Source: Liolophura sinensis
Taxonomy: Eukaryota > Mollusca > Polyplacophora > Chitonida > Chitonidae
Reading direction: 5' to 3'
Length of the DNA stretch: 64,000 nt
Assembly: GCF_032854445.1 (NCBI RefSeq)
Contig: NC_088306.1
Span: forward strand, 14,379,386-14,443,385
In this document: one piece after another, positions 12,106 through 24,239 of the stretch
How the letters are laid out: each line of letters opens with the position of its first letter
Position numbering within the stretch: position 1 is the first letter of the stretch
Position numbers and translations under genes: made by a program
The notes under the pieces: model-generated
Database searches by the model: none
Seen by the model: only the letters and a program-made list of their open reading frames with translations
What the model was told of the DNA's origin: nothing

Positions 12106-12111
12106 TTTATT
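12106..12111 (-). terminator. possible polyadenylation signal of the desaturase
   Basis: TTTATT on the plus strand (AATAAA on the minus), about 530 bases after the stop codon. No closer AATAAA was found on the minus strand. Confidence 0.25.
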
Positions 12112-12643
12112 TTTGCAACGGCGGTAATACTTCACACGTTTAATTTGTTATGTGCATATACATATCTCACATATATATCAATGATCTCAAAGACTCTTCT
12201 CAAATCCATAATATAAAAATAGAACAAAATACCCAAGAGTAGTTTAGCGTTAGTACACACTGTCCACACAATGTACGAGTTTCCCAGTTCATCCAAAGTC
12301 CAAACACCGGTCCATCAGCTTATGACATAATAAATGTGAGATGATGTCTTCCTGATTTTTAAAACCTGGATTATATTTCGACAGGATTAAAATGATAAGA
12401 TAGCCCGTTTTTTTACCACGGAGGCAGTTACCATAGAAAAAGGTGTCATATTTAAAATCTGCTGTTTTTAACTTGCATGCTCATCGATGGGATTCGCATT
12501 CACAGGTAGAAAATTCACACGAAAGCTGTGTTCATGAGGGAGAAAGTTGTTTCACAATATATGTAGGATCAACAGTGAAAGACAATAATAAATAAACACC
12601 ACACAGGTAACCCTGTTTTACGTGACCCTTTGTATAACACAAG

Positions 12644-13687
12644 TCACCTGTACCAATACACTTCCTCGTCATCTTCTATAACACGTGTTCGTAGATATTT
12701 CCAAAATAAACGAAAAAATGACGGTAGAATTGGAGCTGGATTAACTCGTAGAAGATGTGGATAGCTTTTTTTGAATGCTAGAGTAGCTTCCTCCAAATGA
12801 TAGTGGGGCAATTTGGGAAAGAGATGATGGAGATGGTGCGTGCCCACGTTGTGAATTATTCCGTGAAACCAGCCATAGTGCCGGTCCACTGTTGATAACT
12901 GTCCTTGCACGTAATTCCATTTTTCGTGAGATACCCAGGGGATATCATCGTCTGCGTGCTGAAGGAATGTGATGACTAAACCCCACAGGAGGTGTGCTAT
13001 GAGCGGAAGGACGAAGTGGAGTAGTAAAGAATCCCAACCGTAGTGCACCGCGTACTGATACAAAATGGCGGCCCAGAGAGCATCCAACATTAATGATACA
13101 ACGCTTTCAATCCGGCGTCCTCCATCTACATAGGTATGGATAAGATCGTCATATGAACGAACAGATCTTGGCCCGGAGTCCACGGCCAAGTATGCAGTCC
13201 AAAGTAGACTGTTTTCTGGTTGCCAAAGAATTTCCCTTTTTCTAAGCGGGAAAAACAATTCGTCTTTGTCTATGTTGCAAGTGTTTTTGTGGTGGACCCG
13301 ATGTGAGTACTTCCAACAGCTGTAAGGCATTAGGAGAGCAGTGTGTAACACACCGCCAACTACGTCGTTGAGAAGCTTGTGCCTGGAGAAAGATCCGTGG
13401 GAACAGTCGTGCCCTATGATGAACAGAGCGACGAAGAACGTACCCTTGAGAAACGCATAAACGGGAGCGACAGCATACACAATGTACCATGGCAGGGAAA
13501 CGCGCATCCACTCGAAAGTCAGGTGAAGAGAGGCAACAGCGGCCAAATCCCGAAAAACGTAATACATGGACGTCGACACTTCTGGCTCGAAGCAATGTTT
13601 CGGGATGACTTTTTTTATGTCAACCATAGTGGGGAAAGTCGCTTGTGTCTTTCCATTCACTTTCTCCTGCACCTTTGACGCATCCAT
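12644..13687 (-). CDS. methyl-end (omega / delta-12-like) fatty acid desaturase
   Basis: An uninterrupted 347-codon frame. The product is a membrane-bound, di-iron fatty acid desaturase with all three histidine boxes: HDCSH (residues 93-97), HRVHH (129-133) and HHLHH (284-288). Hydrophobic segments flank them (about 63-92, 104-121, 196-212 and 221-243), as expected for an endoplasmic-reticulum enzyme. There is no N-terminal cytochrome b5 domain, so it belongs with methyl-end desaturases (FAD2/FAD3, nematode FAT-1/FAT-2 type) and not with front-end desaturases. Such enzymes insert double bases toward the methyl end of C18-C20 acyl chains and allow de novo linoleate or omega-3 synthesis; they are established in several molluscs and other invertebrates. 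Exact regioselectivity cannot be read from sequence. The start ATG lies 12 bases after a CTTACAG acceptor, so a non-coding upstream exon is likely. Confidence 0.92.
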   Translation of the reverse strand: MDASKVQEKVNGKTQATFPTMVDIKKVIPKHCFEPEVSTSMYYVFRDLAAVASLHLTFEWMRVSLPWYIVYAVAPVYAFLKGTFFVALFIIGHDCSHGSFSRHKLLNDVVGGVLHTALLMPYSCWKYSHRVHHKNTCNIDKDELFFPLRKREILWQPENSLLWTAYLAVDSGPRSVRSYDDLIHTYVDGGRRIESVVSLMLDALWAAILYQYAVHYGWDSLLLHFVLPLIAHLLWGLVITFLQHADDDIPWVSHEKWNYVQGQLSTVDRHYGWFHGIIHNVGTHHLHHLFPKLPHYHLEEATLAFKKSYPHLLRVNPAPILPSFFRLFWKYLRTRVIEDDEEVYWYR

Positions 13688-13699
13688 TCCGAAAGATTC

Positions 13700-14339
13700 C
13701 TGTAAGCATACAGCGGTATAATAATATAGAGTTGAAAAAGCACTGCATACTTATAATAAGAAATGATTACATACAGGATAGAAGAGGCTTGCGAATAAAT
13801 TGTAACTGCTGTCCTTTGGCGAATTCTACATGATGGAGTTGCTACTATATTTAAGCACTTTCATAAAGTAAGACTAAAATATCAAAGATCACAAGCAAGG
13901 TGGATAAATCTAGAGTAGCGAAAAAATGTTGTATTCATATTTGCCTTGTAAAAAGAGCAAACAAAATCAAAATAGTTTTCTCAGAATATGTCAAAGTTAG
14001 CCCAGGCTTACAATAATAGGCATATAAATGCATTTGCAACAGAACTGATCACAGCTGAGTAATTGTAGGGCAGATTTTAGACAAGTCAGAACCTCAATGA
14101 CAAGAATCAGGGTGTCCTATTTTGATGACGGCTCCATTCTAACAAAGGATGGTGGTGGTGCGGACGATTACTGGTTGATCAAACTGACTGGGAAATTCTG
14201 GCCATTTAAGTCATTGACTGCATTTAAATTAAAGAGCGTTTCAGTCTGTTTTCCATTTCATTTATAGCAAATGCAAAACACTGGTGTGCCGTACATTTTG
14301 TTCCTTTCAGAATTTACATCTGTACATATCGCCGCTGTT
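13700..14339. other. upstream region of the desaturase, no gene seen
   Basis: Probably leader intron and promoter of the minus-strand desaturase gene. I cannot place the first exon or a TATA box with confidence. Confidence 0.35.
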
Positions 14340-14520
14340 AGCTTTAAATATGGAAGACTACAGCATAGGGAGAAAAACCAGAGCAGCATCGGCACCTCTT
14401 GTTTGTTTACCTGAGTCATGGTCTTATTCTAATTGTGTAAATGTTTAAGTAGTAGCAAATTACACACCCCTATCTCCTTGCCTTAAGCAGAATTATTTTT
14501 TAGAAGGCAGTGATGTAAGT
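14340..14520 (+). repeat. Rep-2 copy
   Basis: ACAGCATAGGGAGAAAAACCAGAGCAGC, in pieces, then GTAAATGTTTAAGTAGTAGC and a CACACCCCTA block, ending CCTTAAGCAGAATTA. The order is that of other Rep-2 copies. Confidence 0.6.
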
Positions 14521-14559
14521 TGCAATTTCTTAGAGATTTCAGGTTTAGAATAACTCAAA

Positions 14560-15575
14560 ATGCAGGAATTAGTAATCTTGGGAGATGTTACTGAAGACAT
14601 CAGGCTCTTGGAAATATTTGTTGATAGTTGAAGCAGGCAGGGGTAGATGCCAAGTTTTCGAAGGGAACTTAAAGTTTAAGGTGTACTGGTAACTTGATAG
14701 CAAATTATAGCCATGCATTAAGTACATGGGGACTGGAAAACTCCTTCGTGTGTGGTATCTGATGGCAAGAGTTACTGCCCTTGACGAGGAAATAGCTGTC
14801 AACTTGTCTTGGCTGTTTATGAGAGGTTTAGTTACAACCTTCATGAAATATTACAGTTCCTACTGATTGGCTGTTGTCGTAACTTGCTTTATCAAGCTCG
14901 CAGAATTCGTCTAATCCCATGTCACTTTATCATCCACGCATTTGCACTAAGAGTAAGCTATAACTATCGTGTCCAGCAACCGTGACTGAGATAATTAGCC
15001 TAATGAAATAGACGTTGTATGCTAACGACTCTTACAACGTTTGACGGGAGGCCCTTTCTTAAAACGCTGTATATTTTTCTCTCCATAATATACAGAATCT
15101 CCGTAGCGTTGTATACATAGCATTTTCTCAATGAGTAATTCATCGCCCGGGGGAAAATACGAGAGAATCTGACTGTGGTTTAGATTAACTTGTCTTGAAT
15201 TCCGTTGCACCCATGAACGTCATTGTATTAATACTATATCGACGACTCTGGAAATTGAATGCAGTCATTGACCCACAACGACACAGACGTTATAAATTAA
15301 TCTGCGCCGTCGCTGCTCACCGTATTGACCCTCTTCGCGTGTATCCCATTCATTGCTAACCAGTTGTATTTGCGCGTAGAGATGTGGCTCAAGAGAAGGG
15401 GTGGGGAGGGAAAGATATTGAATTTTACACAAAGAACACTTACAACTGTCACTTGTAAGCCTATCTACCTTTGTTGATAATCGGTTGTGGTGGGCGGCGA
15501 GATGTGCTCATATATCATGTACAAGATCTGATCGATACGCTCAGCTTTGAAAATGTGTGTCTTATGTCATAAGAC
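14560..15575. other. intergenic, no gene supported
   Basis: Minus-strand open frames of 91 codons (14569-14844) and 62 codons (15022-15210) exist. The second has somewhat protein-like composition, but no start context, acceptor or homology is recognisable. Confidence 0.35.
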
Positions 15576-15579
15576 CATA

Positions 15580-15840
15580 CAGGGGTCACCTTAACCGAGA
15601 GGTGGATGTACAAGCGCCGCACAATGGCCCAGAAGACTCACGCCAATGTTCTCGCTATGGGTTCAAGTCCAGCTCAAGCCGAATTCCTCTTCTGTCGAAC
15701 GTGGTGAGGTCTGACGGCAACCTGCGCATGGTTGTGGCTATCCCCGGTTTCCTCCCACCACAATGCTGTCTGCCGTTGTATAAGTGAAATATTCTTGAGA
15801 AGGGCGTAAAACACTAATCAATCAACTAAATAAATAAATG
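15580..15840 (+). mobile_element. SINE-1, full length, diverged head
   Basis: The B-box region GGGTTCAAGTCC, centre and tail are intact; the A-box region is diverged. Confidence 0.85.
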
Positions 15841-15989
15841 TGTTTAAAGTTATTTAACATAGAATACAGAAATACAGTTCATTTACAACCAAGCTAATTT
15901 TTTATTAAGATTTAGAAAAAGATATATTTGCGGTGGAACCGTTGAAATGCAATCGTTTTTCTATTTATCTCAGCTAGGTTAATCTAACT

Positions 15990-16060
15990 GTTCAAGCAAA
16001 TGCTTAACTGTAGCAAATTGCACTCCCCCTAGCACCAAAGGCATTATAATGTAGTCCATC
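15990..16060 (+). repeat. Rep-2 fragment
   Basis: TAACTGTTCAAGCAAATGC, GTAGCAAATTGCACTCCCC and CTAGCACCAAAGGC match consecutive Rep-2 blocks. Confidence 0.5.
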
Positions 16061-16372
16061 CACATTGTAAAAGCACTGCCATTTTATCTTCAATCCAAAT
16101 GCAATATCATTCATTTGTATAACTGCATTGCAAAAGCTACTTTTAGCTTTTATACAATAAATAATAAGCACTATCATTTATGGCACGGAGTTCGTTTCAT
16201 ACCAGGATATATAATGTTAATTGTATTTATCTTTTAATGTTACTGATTTAATAATCATTCGGAACAAGCAATAATCACATTGCACTATTTTCGACATTTT
16301 TTCCCTTCGTATCATTAGTGCAAATATATGTCAGGTTCATCAAATACCAAGACACTGAGAGACTTTGACATC

Positions 16373-16476
16373 AACAACCTGCAGATGTCGTGAGTTTCCC
16401 CCGGTTTCTTCCCATCAAAATGCTGGCCGCCGCCATGGGTGTCAAATATTCTTGAGTGGGGCATAAAACACTAGTT
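16373..16476 (+). mobile_element. SINE-1 3' fragment
   Basis: Starts at AACCTGCAGATG and ends in ATAAAACACTAG; a short deletion removed part of the centre. Confidence 0.75.
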
Positions 16477-16479
16477 ACA

Positions 16480-17490
16480 TTTCAGACGACATATCTAAAC
16501 AGGTACAGAACTACCTTGCCAAGTAACTCTTCAGAAATCGACAAACTTGAACGAATACATTAAGACGAGATTTAGGCCTCGCGGGACATGCCCAGACAGT
16601 TGACAGCAGATGTTCCTATTACACAAACCGCGCGGCACATTCTATGGACCAGTGTAAACCTTTCCAGAAAATATTATCCACTATCTTTCGTTTGCGAGGA
16701 AAACGAAAATTTCAGCGTCTGTATAGAATGAAAGAATATTCCAGAATACTTACAATCTTCCAAGCAGTCCTAGCAGAAAAATTGGAATGTTCAAGGGCAC
16801 TGGTGTTGAGCGATAGGTTTGGTCTTACTTCCACAGGCAGTCACCCGTGGTCAGACCCGCAGACTACACACCACCTGTGACCGACTGGTTCAATGTGTCT
16901 GTAAATATATTTCGTTGTAACAGATAGTCCTAGTTTCAATGAATGGTGTGATTTTTTGTCACATGACCTGGCACATATACAGAACATGCATGTTTAATAT
17001 AGGGATATGCACACAGACCACGCCTGGTGATGTCTAACGTGTCGCTATTGGAAGGGTGTACTCTAATAAGACTAGGATTACTCCCTAACCTAAAAGGGTC
17101 TGTTCGACCTCATATATTTTGTTACGCACACAGTCTTTGTGTCTTCGTTCCAGTCTGACGAATATCTCATAGATTGTCTGGGCAAAACAGATGATCGGGT
17201 TGACAAACAATTCACGAGTTCAATCCCGAGTTTTGACACGGAATTTGTGCATTGGACCACGCTCGCATGATCGCTTATGCCGTGCAAGACGCGACTTGTC
17301 TTCCACTGATAGGGTGTGCACATCTGTATCTTGCAATAAGGCAGTCACAGCACATGGTAAAACCACAGCAGCAAGGCCACCAAAAAGCTTGCCTATATCA
17401 GACACATGAATGCAAAACTTCCGCTCAATACATAAAGAACTGAAATCGTAAATTTGGTCATTTAAGGTAACTAATATCCTCACAGAGCTT
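16480..17490. other. intergenic, no gene supported
   Basis: GAGTTCAATCCCGAG at about 17217 resembles a tRNA B box and may mark an old SINE head. Overlapping frames of 60-90 codons on both strands at 17.1-17.5 kb have no recognisable content. Confidence 0.35.
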
Positions 17491-17494
17491 CAGC

Positions 17495-17925
17495 CATGGA
17501 ACATCTTTGAGTCATTGTGCTTTACATACATCTAAAACTTCAGGTAAATACATACAATACTTTTCAAGATACCAAACTTAACATATTTCTTTAACATTGA
17601 TCCTTACACACAATACACTAAGTCAGGAATTCAGTAATTTACGGTACTTAATATGTACACACGGAACAAAGGATGGAACATTCTTCCCGTGCATTTCTGT
17701 TCTACATGTGTGCAAACCATGGGCTCAATACATGCAGTACTTTTTGAGAAACCACCCATAACACCCTGTTCAATATTGATTCTTATACAAAATACACTAA
17801 ATCAGGAATTCAGTAGTTTACGGTACTTGATATGCACACATCCAATCAATGAAGGAATATCCCCCTCGTGCTATTGTGCTCTACATGTGTGCAAACCCTG
17901 AGCTCAATACCTGCAGTACTGAAAA
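17495..17925. repeat. tandem repeat, 179-bp period, about 2.3 copies
   Basis: The landmark CTACATGTGTGCAAACC starts at 17702 and 17881, and AATACACTAA starts at 17612 and 17791, both 179 bases apart. Further landmarks (CAGGAATTCAGTA, TTTACGGTACTT, CTCAATAC) repeat in the same phase. Confidence 0.85.
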
Positions 17926-19055
17926 ACTGAAAGGGCGAGTTCATCGGACAATGTAAAATACATTTAAAAATTGTGTATTTTACTTCTGTATAACAACCAT
18001 TCAATCGTTAAAACAGTTAACTTAATAATTCAACGTAAAATTCTGTTATAGACTGTGTGCTTGAAAAACAACGGCTTATTGCGATGTTGCAATCAGTTAG
18101 AGTGTATATATATAAAGAATACAACAATCAATTGTTATTATACGCATTATACGGTGAATGAAGCCCATATATTCTTTTTTGATGCATCATGTAATCAAAT
18201 ATACGTCATAGCCTCACATAAAAAATCAAGATGTACATTTGCTCTTTTAGATTGGATGACACATTTAACACCTTTACATCACAGTCAACTCTCAATGCAT
18301 AAATTTAAGATTTTCTGTTATTCTAAAAATTCAGAAGACTTTTAAAGAGGCTATACCAGAAATTTTTGGCCGAAAGTTTCGCGTGGCCTCGTGTATCACT
18401 CAAAATCGGTACTAAAGTTCCTAGTATTTACGAAGTTGATCGCAATATAACAGTTTAAAATTTATAATCATTTAAAACCACATAGTTAGCCATTTACCGA
18501 AGGTTATACATTTGAGCTATTCTTGGTGAGTACATAAAGTTTGATTTGATTAGAGAATACGCACTTTTGCCAAAAATCTCCACTAAGCTCTACAGTTTTT
18601 TCAAATAAATGCAAACTCACCTCGTCGCTTGAACGCACTTCTTCTGCGTTGACTTTTTTCCATTGGCGAGTCCACATTCAACAACTTTCAACAAAGAAAA
18701 TGCTGTATTGTTGTTAAACAACGTTCAGTCCGTGCCGAATAAACTTCATCCTGTTCAAATCAGAAACATTCATGCTGGAAAAATTGGGGTTCTCCAGCAC
18801 CTTCAATTAGACAAACATCTTAAACCTCACAAAACAGTGAAGTCTACTAACTTGAATAACAATTCCAGCTATAATTATTTATGATCACATGAGTTTATTG
18901 ACATATTTATTGACACATTAAATTTGTTACGCTTGTGTTAAAATCTCTTGTATTGATATTCAGTTACTGCTTTATGGGTTATTCGATTTGCTTCGTTTTG
19001 TAGTGGGCCAGTTAGCCCCATTGAGCGCAATACATTTTTGCTACATCAGTTTCAT
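17926..19055. other. AT-rich intergenic, no gene seen
   Basis: Open frames at 18055-18345 and 18663-18884 have no initiation, splicing or domain support. Confidence 0.4.
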
Positions 19056-19236
19056 TTTTTTTTATTTATTTGATAAGGCTTTTAAGTCATACTCAAGAGT
19101 ATCTCAGGTATACGACGGTCAGCATCATGGTGGACGCAAACCGGGGGAAACCCACAATTATTCGCGCGTTGCTGGCAAACCTTCTCACGTAGGGCCGGAG
19201 AGAAACCCAGTAGGTCCATGGACTTGAAAATTCACA
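19056..19236 (-). mobile_element. SINE-1, truncated and diverged
   Basis: Tail, shortened centre and part of the B-box-side region are recognisable; the tRNA head is missing. Confidence 0.75.
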
Positions 19237-20345
19237 AATGGTCACACTTAACTGATGATACGACAACTTTTCAATTTGCCTCAGTTAGTGGTCAACAGCA
19301 AAACAAAAATGGTTATTATTTCTTTCAGGTTGAACATTTTATCGACTTATCACCAGTCACTATGACAAAATATACAAGGTTTCAATTCAGTGTGACGAAC
19401 CTTTTTTAAAATAGTCAAAACAAAACAGAGCTGTCTTGATGGGTGACTTACAAAGAAGCTACATACCAAATCTCAATTCAGTTCGATGCAGGCTATTTTG
19501 TGACAAAAGTGTTTAAATTTCAACCCACCTGTAAGGCACTCTTCCACTCGCGTATGTCATTGTTTGAAGTTTGATGCTTAGCTCACTGAGTTATCGAGGC
19601 AAGCTGTGAGAAAAATGCTTTTCAAACGCCTGAGAATGACCAGCGATGCACGTATTCCCCCAACATTGTCACAAGATAGCCCCTGACCTTAATTTCTGGT
19701 CAAATGATAAAGGATACCTTGCGTTGTTTATTCAGGCCATGTGTCCGATGGTTAGTTACTCTGTCAAACATCTGCTGTGTTCATGTTGTATTTAACCAGA
19801 TGACGGGTATACACGCAGTGCTCGAAATGGGTCAAAACTATACATGAATAAAGCGAAAAGCGCAAAGTAAAGCACTGAATACTTTGTAAAATATTGTAAA
19901 TCCGTGAAAAGTCCACAAAATTCTCATGGGTATGACTTATAGGGATATACTGGTAAAAAGTGGTAAAATCCCCGACTGTAAATAGATTTTGGGTAAGCAA
20001 CAGCGGGTTAATTTGTGAATATGTCGAAAATTATGTCGAGCAACTGCAGAATAATGGGTAAACGTTTAGTAAGCACAGGTGTATATATGAAAATAAACTG
20101 ATAAGGACATCTAGTATCAAGAATAAGCTCTCGTAAGTAAATCCGGTAATAAAAAGAACCGACAATCTTAAATCTGAAGGCAATGGTCCCTGGTTCAAAC
20201 CCCAACAGGGCCTTTTCGTCATACATATTGAAATAAATAATCGTACGGGAAGAAAACAGCTGTGGTCAATCAGAATTTACTGATGCCATGTTGTGTAGGT
20301 TGTCGTTGTCTTCGGCACGATTTTGCTACAAGGCTGTCTGCTGCG
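19237..20345. other. intergenic, no gene seen
   Basis: TGGTTCAAACCCC near 20192 is B-box-like and may be a SINE head relic. Nothing else is recognised. Confidence 0.35.
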
Positions 20346-20349
20346 GCGA

Positions 20350-20598
20350 TACTTGTTTATTTATTTGTCTGGAATCACTTATTTCACTTATACAACGGCG
20401 GCCGGCATCATGGTGGGAGGAAACGGGCAGAGCCCGATGAACACCCACGACCACCCACAGGTTGTTTGCAGACTTTCCCACGTACGACAGGAGGGAAAAC
20501 CAGCATGAACTGGATTTGAACTCAGACCGATCGCATTGGTGAGAGACTACTGGGTCGTTCCGCCTCGCTAGTACTCTAACCACGTCGGCAGTCCGCCA
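20350..20598 (-). mobile_element. SINE-1, near full length
   Basis: The part of the tail that reads ACGCCGTACTCAAG on the plus strand is deleted (sequence jumps from TTGTCTGGAATC to ACTTATTTCAC). The rest, including the head complement, is present. Confidence 0.85.
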
Positions 20599-20854
20599 GT
20601 GCGAACAGATTATTACAAAAGACTAAACACACTCCCTATGGGGAACACCATGGCTTAAGTATAATTACATGAACAAAATTAACTTTAGTAACATTATTTT
20701 AATTTCATTAGACGTTATTAGTATAGAATTAGTCAAAATACTGTGTTGTCATGTATATTCAATAAAGATTTTCATACAAACGATGTAAATGCTCCGGACC
20801 TCTGCAGCTACTATAGTTCGCCGGCAGAATCCTCGCTTGTTGCGCAAATATGCA

Positions 20855-21015
20855 GCAAAATAAGGTAAAATTTGAGCAGCGACAATGGCAAATCGTGACG
20901 TGGTCTGTGAAATACAGCCTCCCGTCAGTGTACCGCAGTTGGGGTGAAATTTTAACCATTCATATCAATGCTCAATAAGGCAGAGACTTAACCTCTACCC
21001 ACAGCACTGTGGAAT
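20855..21015 (+). repeat. Rep-2 copy, diverged
   Basis: TTGAGCAGCGACAATGGCAAAT, GAAATACAGCCTCCCGTCAG and GTACCGCAGTTGGGG follow the Rep-2 order. Confidence 0.5.
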
Positions 21016-21560
21016 TAGGCGCGATAATATCCTTTACAATTTATTAGACGGCATTGATCTACAATTACACAAAACGATGTGTTGTCATTTAATAAATATT
21101 TACATGAAAACAGTCCAAAGGCAATATAATCGTTGCATTCGTGGTCTTTCGTATCGATTTGTGAGTGTTCTAATTCGTGTTCCATGTTCATTTCGGGGAA
21201 AATTTCAAAAATTTTGGAGGCAACATTCGTATAAAAGGTTTCGTAAATCTTGGGGAAGCTGTTGGTTGCAATTGGAAGCATCGCTATGTCGTAACGGTTC
21301 CCATATTCAGTCGATTTATGGAGAATAGGTGCGAAATATTTGCGAAAGAATACAAATTTTCAATAGTTTCGTAACGCATTCTTAAGTCATAAACAGAGTG
21401 CGGAGATCGACCAAGAGAATCTTATGTCGTCACCGTCTGGCACAAGATTCCGCTAAGTGTGAAGTACTGAAAATAATCAATAGGATACGTTTCGGGCGTG
21501 TTGTTGGCTGAAACACTGGATTCTGCGACCAAGAATGAATGCTTGCAAAATCAGGCTAAG
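21016..21560. other. intergenic, no gene seen
   Basis: Overlapping short frames on both strands only. Confidence 0.35.
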
Positions 21561-21564
21561 TCGT

Positions 21565-21650
21565 TTCATATACTCATCCTTGCATTATATACATTTTCTT
21601 AGTTCTTTGGTGATTTGCTTTGGGAATTGCCCTTGCGATTATTGACCTGG
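21565..21650 (+). repeat. Rep-1 fragment
   Basis: TTTTCTTAGTTCTTTGGTGATT and CCTTGCGATTATTGACCTGG are Rep-1 landmarks shared with 24.3, 31.2 and 48.5 kb. Confidence 0.6.
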
Positions 21651-21659
21651 TTCGTTCAT

Positions 21660-21730
21660 TTAGTCAGCCAGAATTATGTTGGACGCAAACCAGGCAGAGC
21701 CCTGGGAAAATCCACGACCATGCGCAAAGT
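21660..21730 (-). mobile_element. SINE-1 internal fragment
   Basis: GTCAGCCAGAATTATGTTGG to CACGACCATGCGCAAAG on the plus strand, abutting a Rep-1 fragment. Confidence 0.65.
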
Positions 21731-21734
21731 TTGT

Positions 21735-22410
21735 ACTTAAAGTTTACAACTTGAGCTGCCTGAATCAATATGATTTCGGTGATGATTCTTGGATGACTAT
21801 TCGCGCAAATGTAATCAAATATTAAACAGTAACCAAATCCCGACCAAAAATAACCTTCGAAATAAACACAACATCCTTTAAATCAATGGTTATTAGCCTC
21901 CTATCGCTCGTGGAATCCTCTCCAAAACAATACAACAAAGAGATTATTAGATTAGATGGTATAGTAAGGCTCTACAAGTGACCCGTGACAATACAACACG
22001 TGACACTGGATTAGCAGGTAGGAAGAAGTTGATGACAACTGGTCAGAAGGCCTGGTATTATGCAAATGAAGACATAAAGGCTGGTTTTCTTCATCCAAAG
22101 AGTCTGTCCCTTGCTGCCCTTGCTCGTTGGTTAGTTCGTACTGTATTTCATGTTTTATTTCGATCCCCGTGATGTAGAGTTCATAATAGTCGTTACACAC
22201 AGTTTTCTTTCTTCTAGGAAAACGAGGAAAATTGTGCAAAACTGAATTGTCTCGAAGTATTTGTAGAGCAGTCGATGTATGCCATACCTACAGAGAGAAG
22301 CCACTTGCACGTATTTACAACGTACCCAATCATCAATGTGCCGGCCCTATGTCCGACTTATTAGAACAGAGCACGTCCAAAAAGGATAATCATCATTAAG
22401 CCACAGAGCT
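21735..22410. other. intergenic, no gene seen
   Basis: Open frames up to 95 codons on either strand lack support. Confidence 0.35.
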
Positions 22411-22515
22411 GCTTTATTTACTTATTTATCTGATTGGTGTTTTACGCCGTACTCAGGAATATTTTACTTATACGACGGCGGCCAGCATTATGGTGGGAGG
22501 GATGCGGGCAGAGTA
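22411..22515 (-). mobile_element. SINE-1 3' fragment
   Basis: Intact tail and about 70 bases of centre, ending at GGTGGGAGGGATGCGGGC. Confidence 0.85.
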
Positions 22516-24160
22516 GAGCTTCTTTAAAGTAGATCTCCAACGCAGAGCTTTCCAAACTTCAGACCGATAGTTAGATGTCCCCTGAATTAATTCCGATCGT
22601 TTTAAAACTTCGAAAACGGAACAAAACCGGCAGATTTTGGTCATCAAACATCAGAAAATCTGCTCCGCTATGAACGAGCCACAGTTGACGTTGTGACGTC
22701 ACAGCGGTACTTTCTCTGCAGGTATCTGAGGCTTTTGAATGTGTATAACAAGAAACACTACAACAGTCACGAGGCTACAGAACAAAACACACCTCGCCCA
22801 CAGGCCGCTGTGCGCGCTTGATACATCACATCATACCGAACCTTGAATCCCATAACGGGATTCCAGACAAATTTTAAATTGGCATTTTTATATGTTACCT
22901 ATTGCTGTTTCCATTCGATATAATTCAAACCTTATTTATTTTTGCCGGTGATACTTTTGTAAAATTAAAAGATTAGCTCGATTGTTGGTTTCAGCGGCGT
23001 GGAGTGACTGCCGTCAGCGCAACTCAAAATCGGTTGGCCCGACTGCAAGGATCCTCGTGTCACAGTCAGTATCGCCCAGCTTGGCGGTACACGCTTTTCC
23101 CCAATTTAATAAACCTCCGGTAGCCTATCTTTCCAAATATTTGTTGTAAAACTGTTTTACTTATATTACTGTCAGGGTGCTAACTAAAAGATGTGTACAT
23201 GCACGGGTAATTATAGGTTAAGTCACACGATAGCTTCTGGAAAACCACACAGCTGGTGAACCTAATGCATGGATTAGGGCATGCTTTGCAGGGCTTTCCA
23301 ATACATACTCCCGGCAGGTATTCACGACATGGCGTACCCCGCCAAGGCTCCGCGGTCGACAACATAAGCAGAAGGTCCAACTTTATTCTTTGTCTATTTA
23401 AATGGTTTACATAATAGTTGTTTAGATGCAGCTTACAGACTAACATAGCAATATTGTGTTTAGTGAACATTTAGTGAGAAAATAAAGTCGTTGGGGTTCT
23501 CCGTTAAAGAGTTTCTGCTTATGTTGCTCAGATTTAGTTAAGCAATGATTTCTTTTTCAGTCAGCAAGCAAGGAATGGAAGTGCCAGTAAAAGGCCTGTG
23601 ACGTCATTTTAATGATACACCCCAGTGATATTTGATAGCCTAAATAACCAAACTTATCCAATCCACAATTTCTGCAATCAGTTACCAGCCACATGCATTA
23701 ATCATTCTAACATATACCACTTACACCAATTTGCTCTCCAGAAATGAAACTCTTTTCCGCCTGCAATATCCTTCACTGGATGTGGGGGTAATATAGTCTT
23801 ATCTGATTTAATTTCCGAGACAAATTAAGCAAGCCATTGATGAATATTCACTAAGTGAGGTCTTTGTTTACATCCCATCTTTTTCCATCCTTTGTTCGTC
23901 ATACAACACCGCGCATACTTTTCTACATGCGTGAACTTCAAGGCTGTAGCCGAAGACAACTGTTACAGAAAATCACAATGGAAGCTTCGACTAATATTAG
24001 TAAGATAAATTTGAAAAGGTGTAAGTAGATAAGAAGATTTCAAAAGAAGTATACACAAACGAATTTAATAAAAACTTAATTGCAAGAGTTACGACGAGAC
24101 ATCAATTATTTTAGAACAGATTCTGAAAGGGCGGAGACTTTAATCGATATATTCTCGGAA
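22516..24160. other. intergenic, no gene seen
   Basis: GTTGTGACGTCAC near 22690 is a palindromic CRE-like TGACGTCA site. The minus-strand frame at 23180-23470 contains several cysteines but has no start, signal peptide or splice match to the peptide family. Confidence 0.35.
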
Positions 24161-24179
24161 GGTACAAAAAGTAAAGCCC

Positions 24180-24221
24180 AGTTTATAGCTGCAAATATAT
24201 CTACCACTTTCTGTAAATAAG
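24180..24221 (+). promoter_or_regulatory. candidate promoter and leader exon of gene B
   Basis: GTTTATAGCTGCAA resembles the TATA region proposed for gene A (TATTTATAGCAGCTGCAA), and a donor AAG|GTAAGT follows at 24221. The gene B coding exon begins 9 bases after an acceptor at 25583. The link is inferred from arrangement alone. Confidence 0.35.
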
Positions 24222-24239
24222 GTAAGTTCATATTTATAT

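Noticed and set aside
15022..15210. 62-codon minus-strand frame with protein-like composition
   Set aside because: No acceptor, partner exon or homology could be named.
17220..17483. Overlapping plus and minus frames of 60-90 codons
   Set aside because: Frames contradict one another and no domain is recognisable; the B-box-like GAGTTCAATCC suggests an old SINE instead.
20160..20225. Possible tRNA gene near GGTTCAAACCCC
   Set aside because: A B-box-like sequence only; no A box at the right distance and no cloverleaf stems, so more likely a SINE head relic.
23180..23470. Cysteine-containing 96-codon minus-strand frame considered as a sixth peptide gene
   Set aside because: Lacks the CxEGW motif, the CC-GK ending, a signal peptide and family splice sites.
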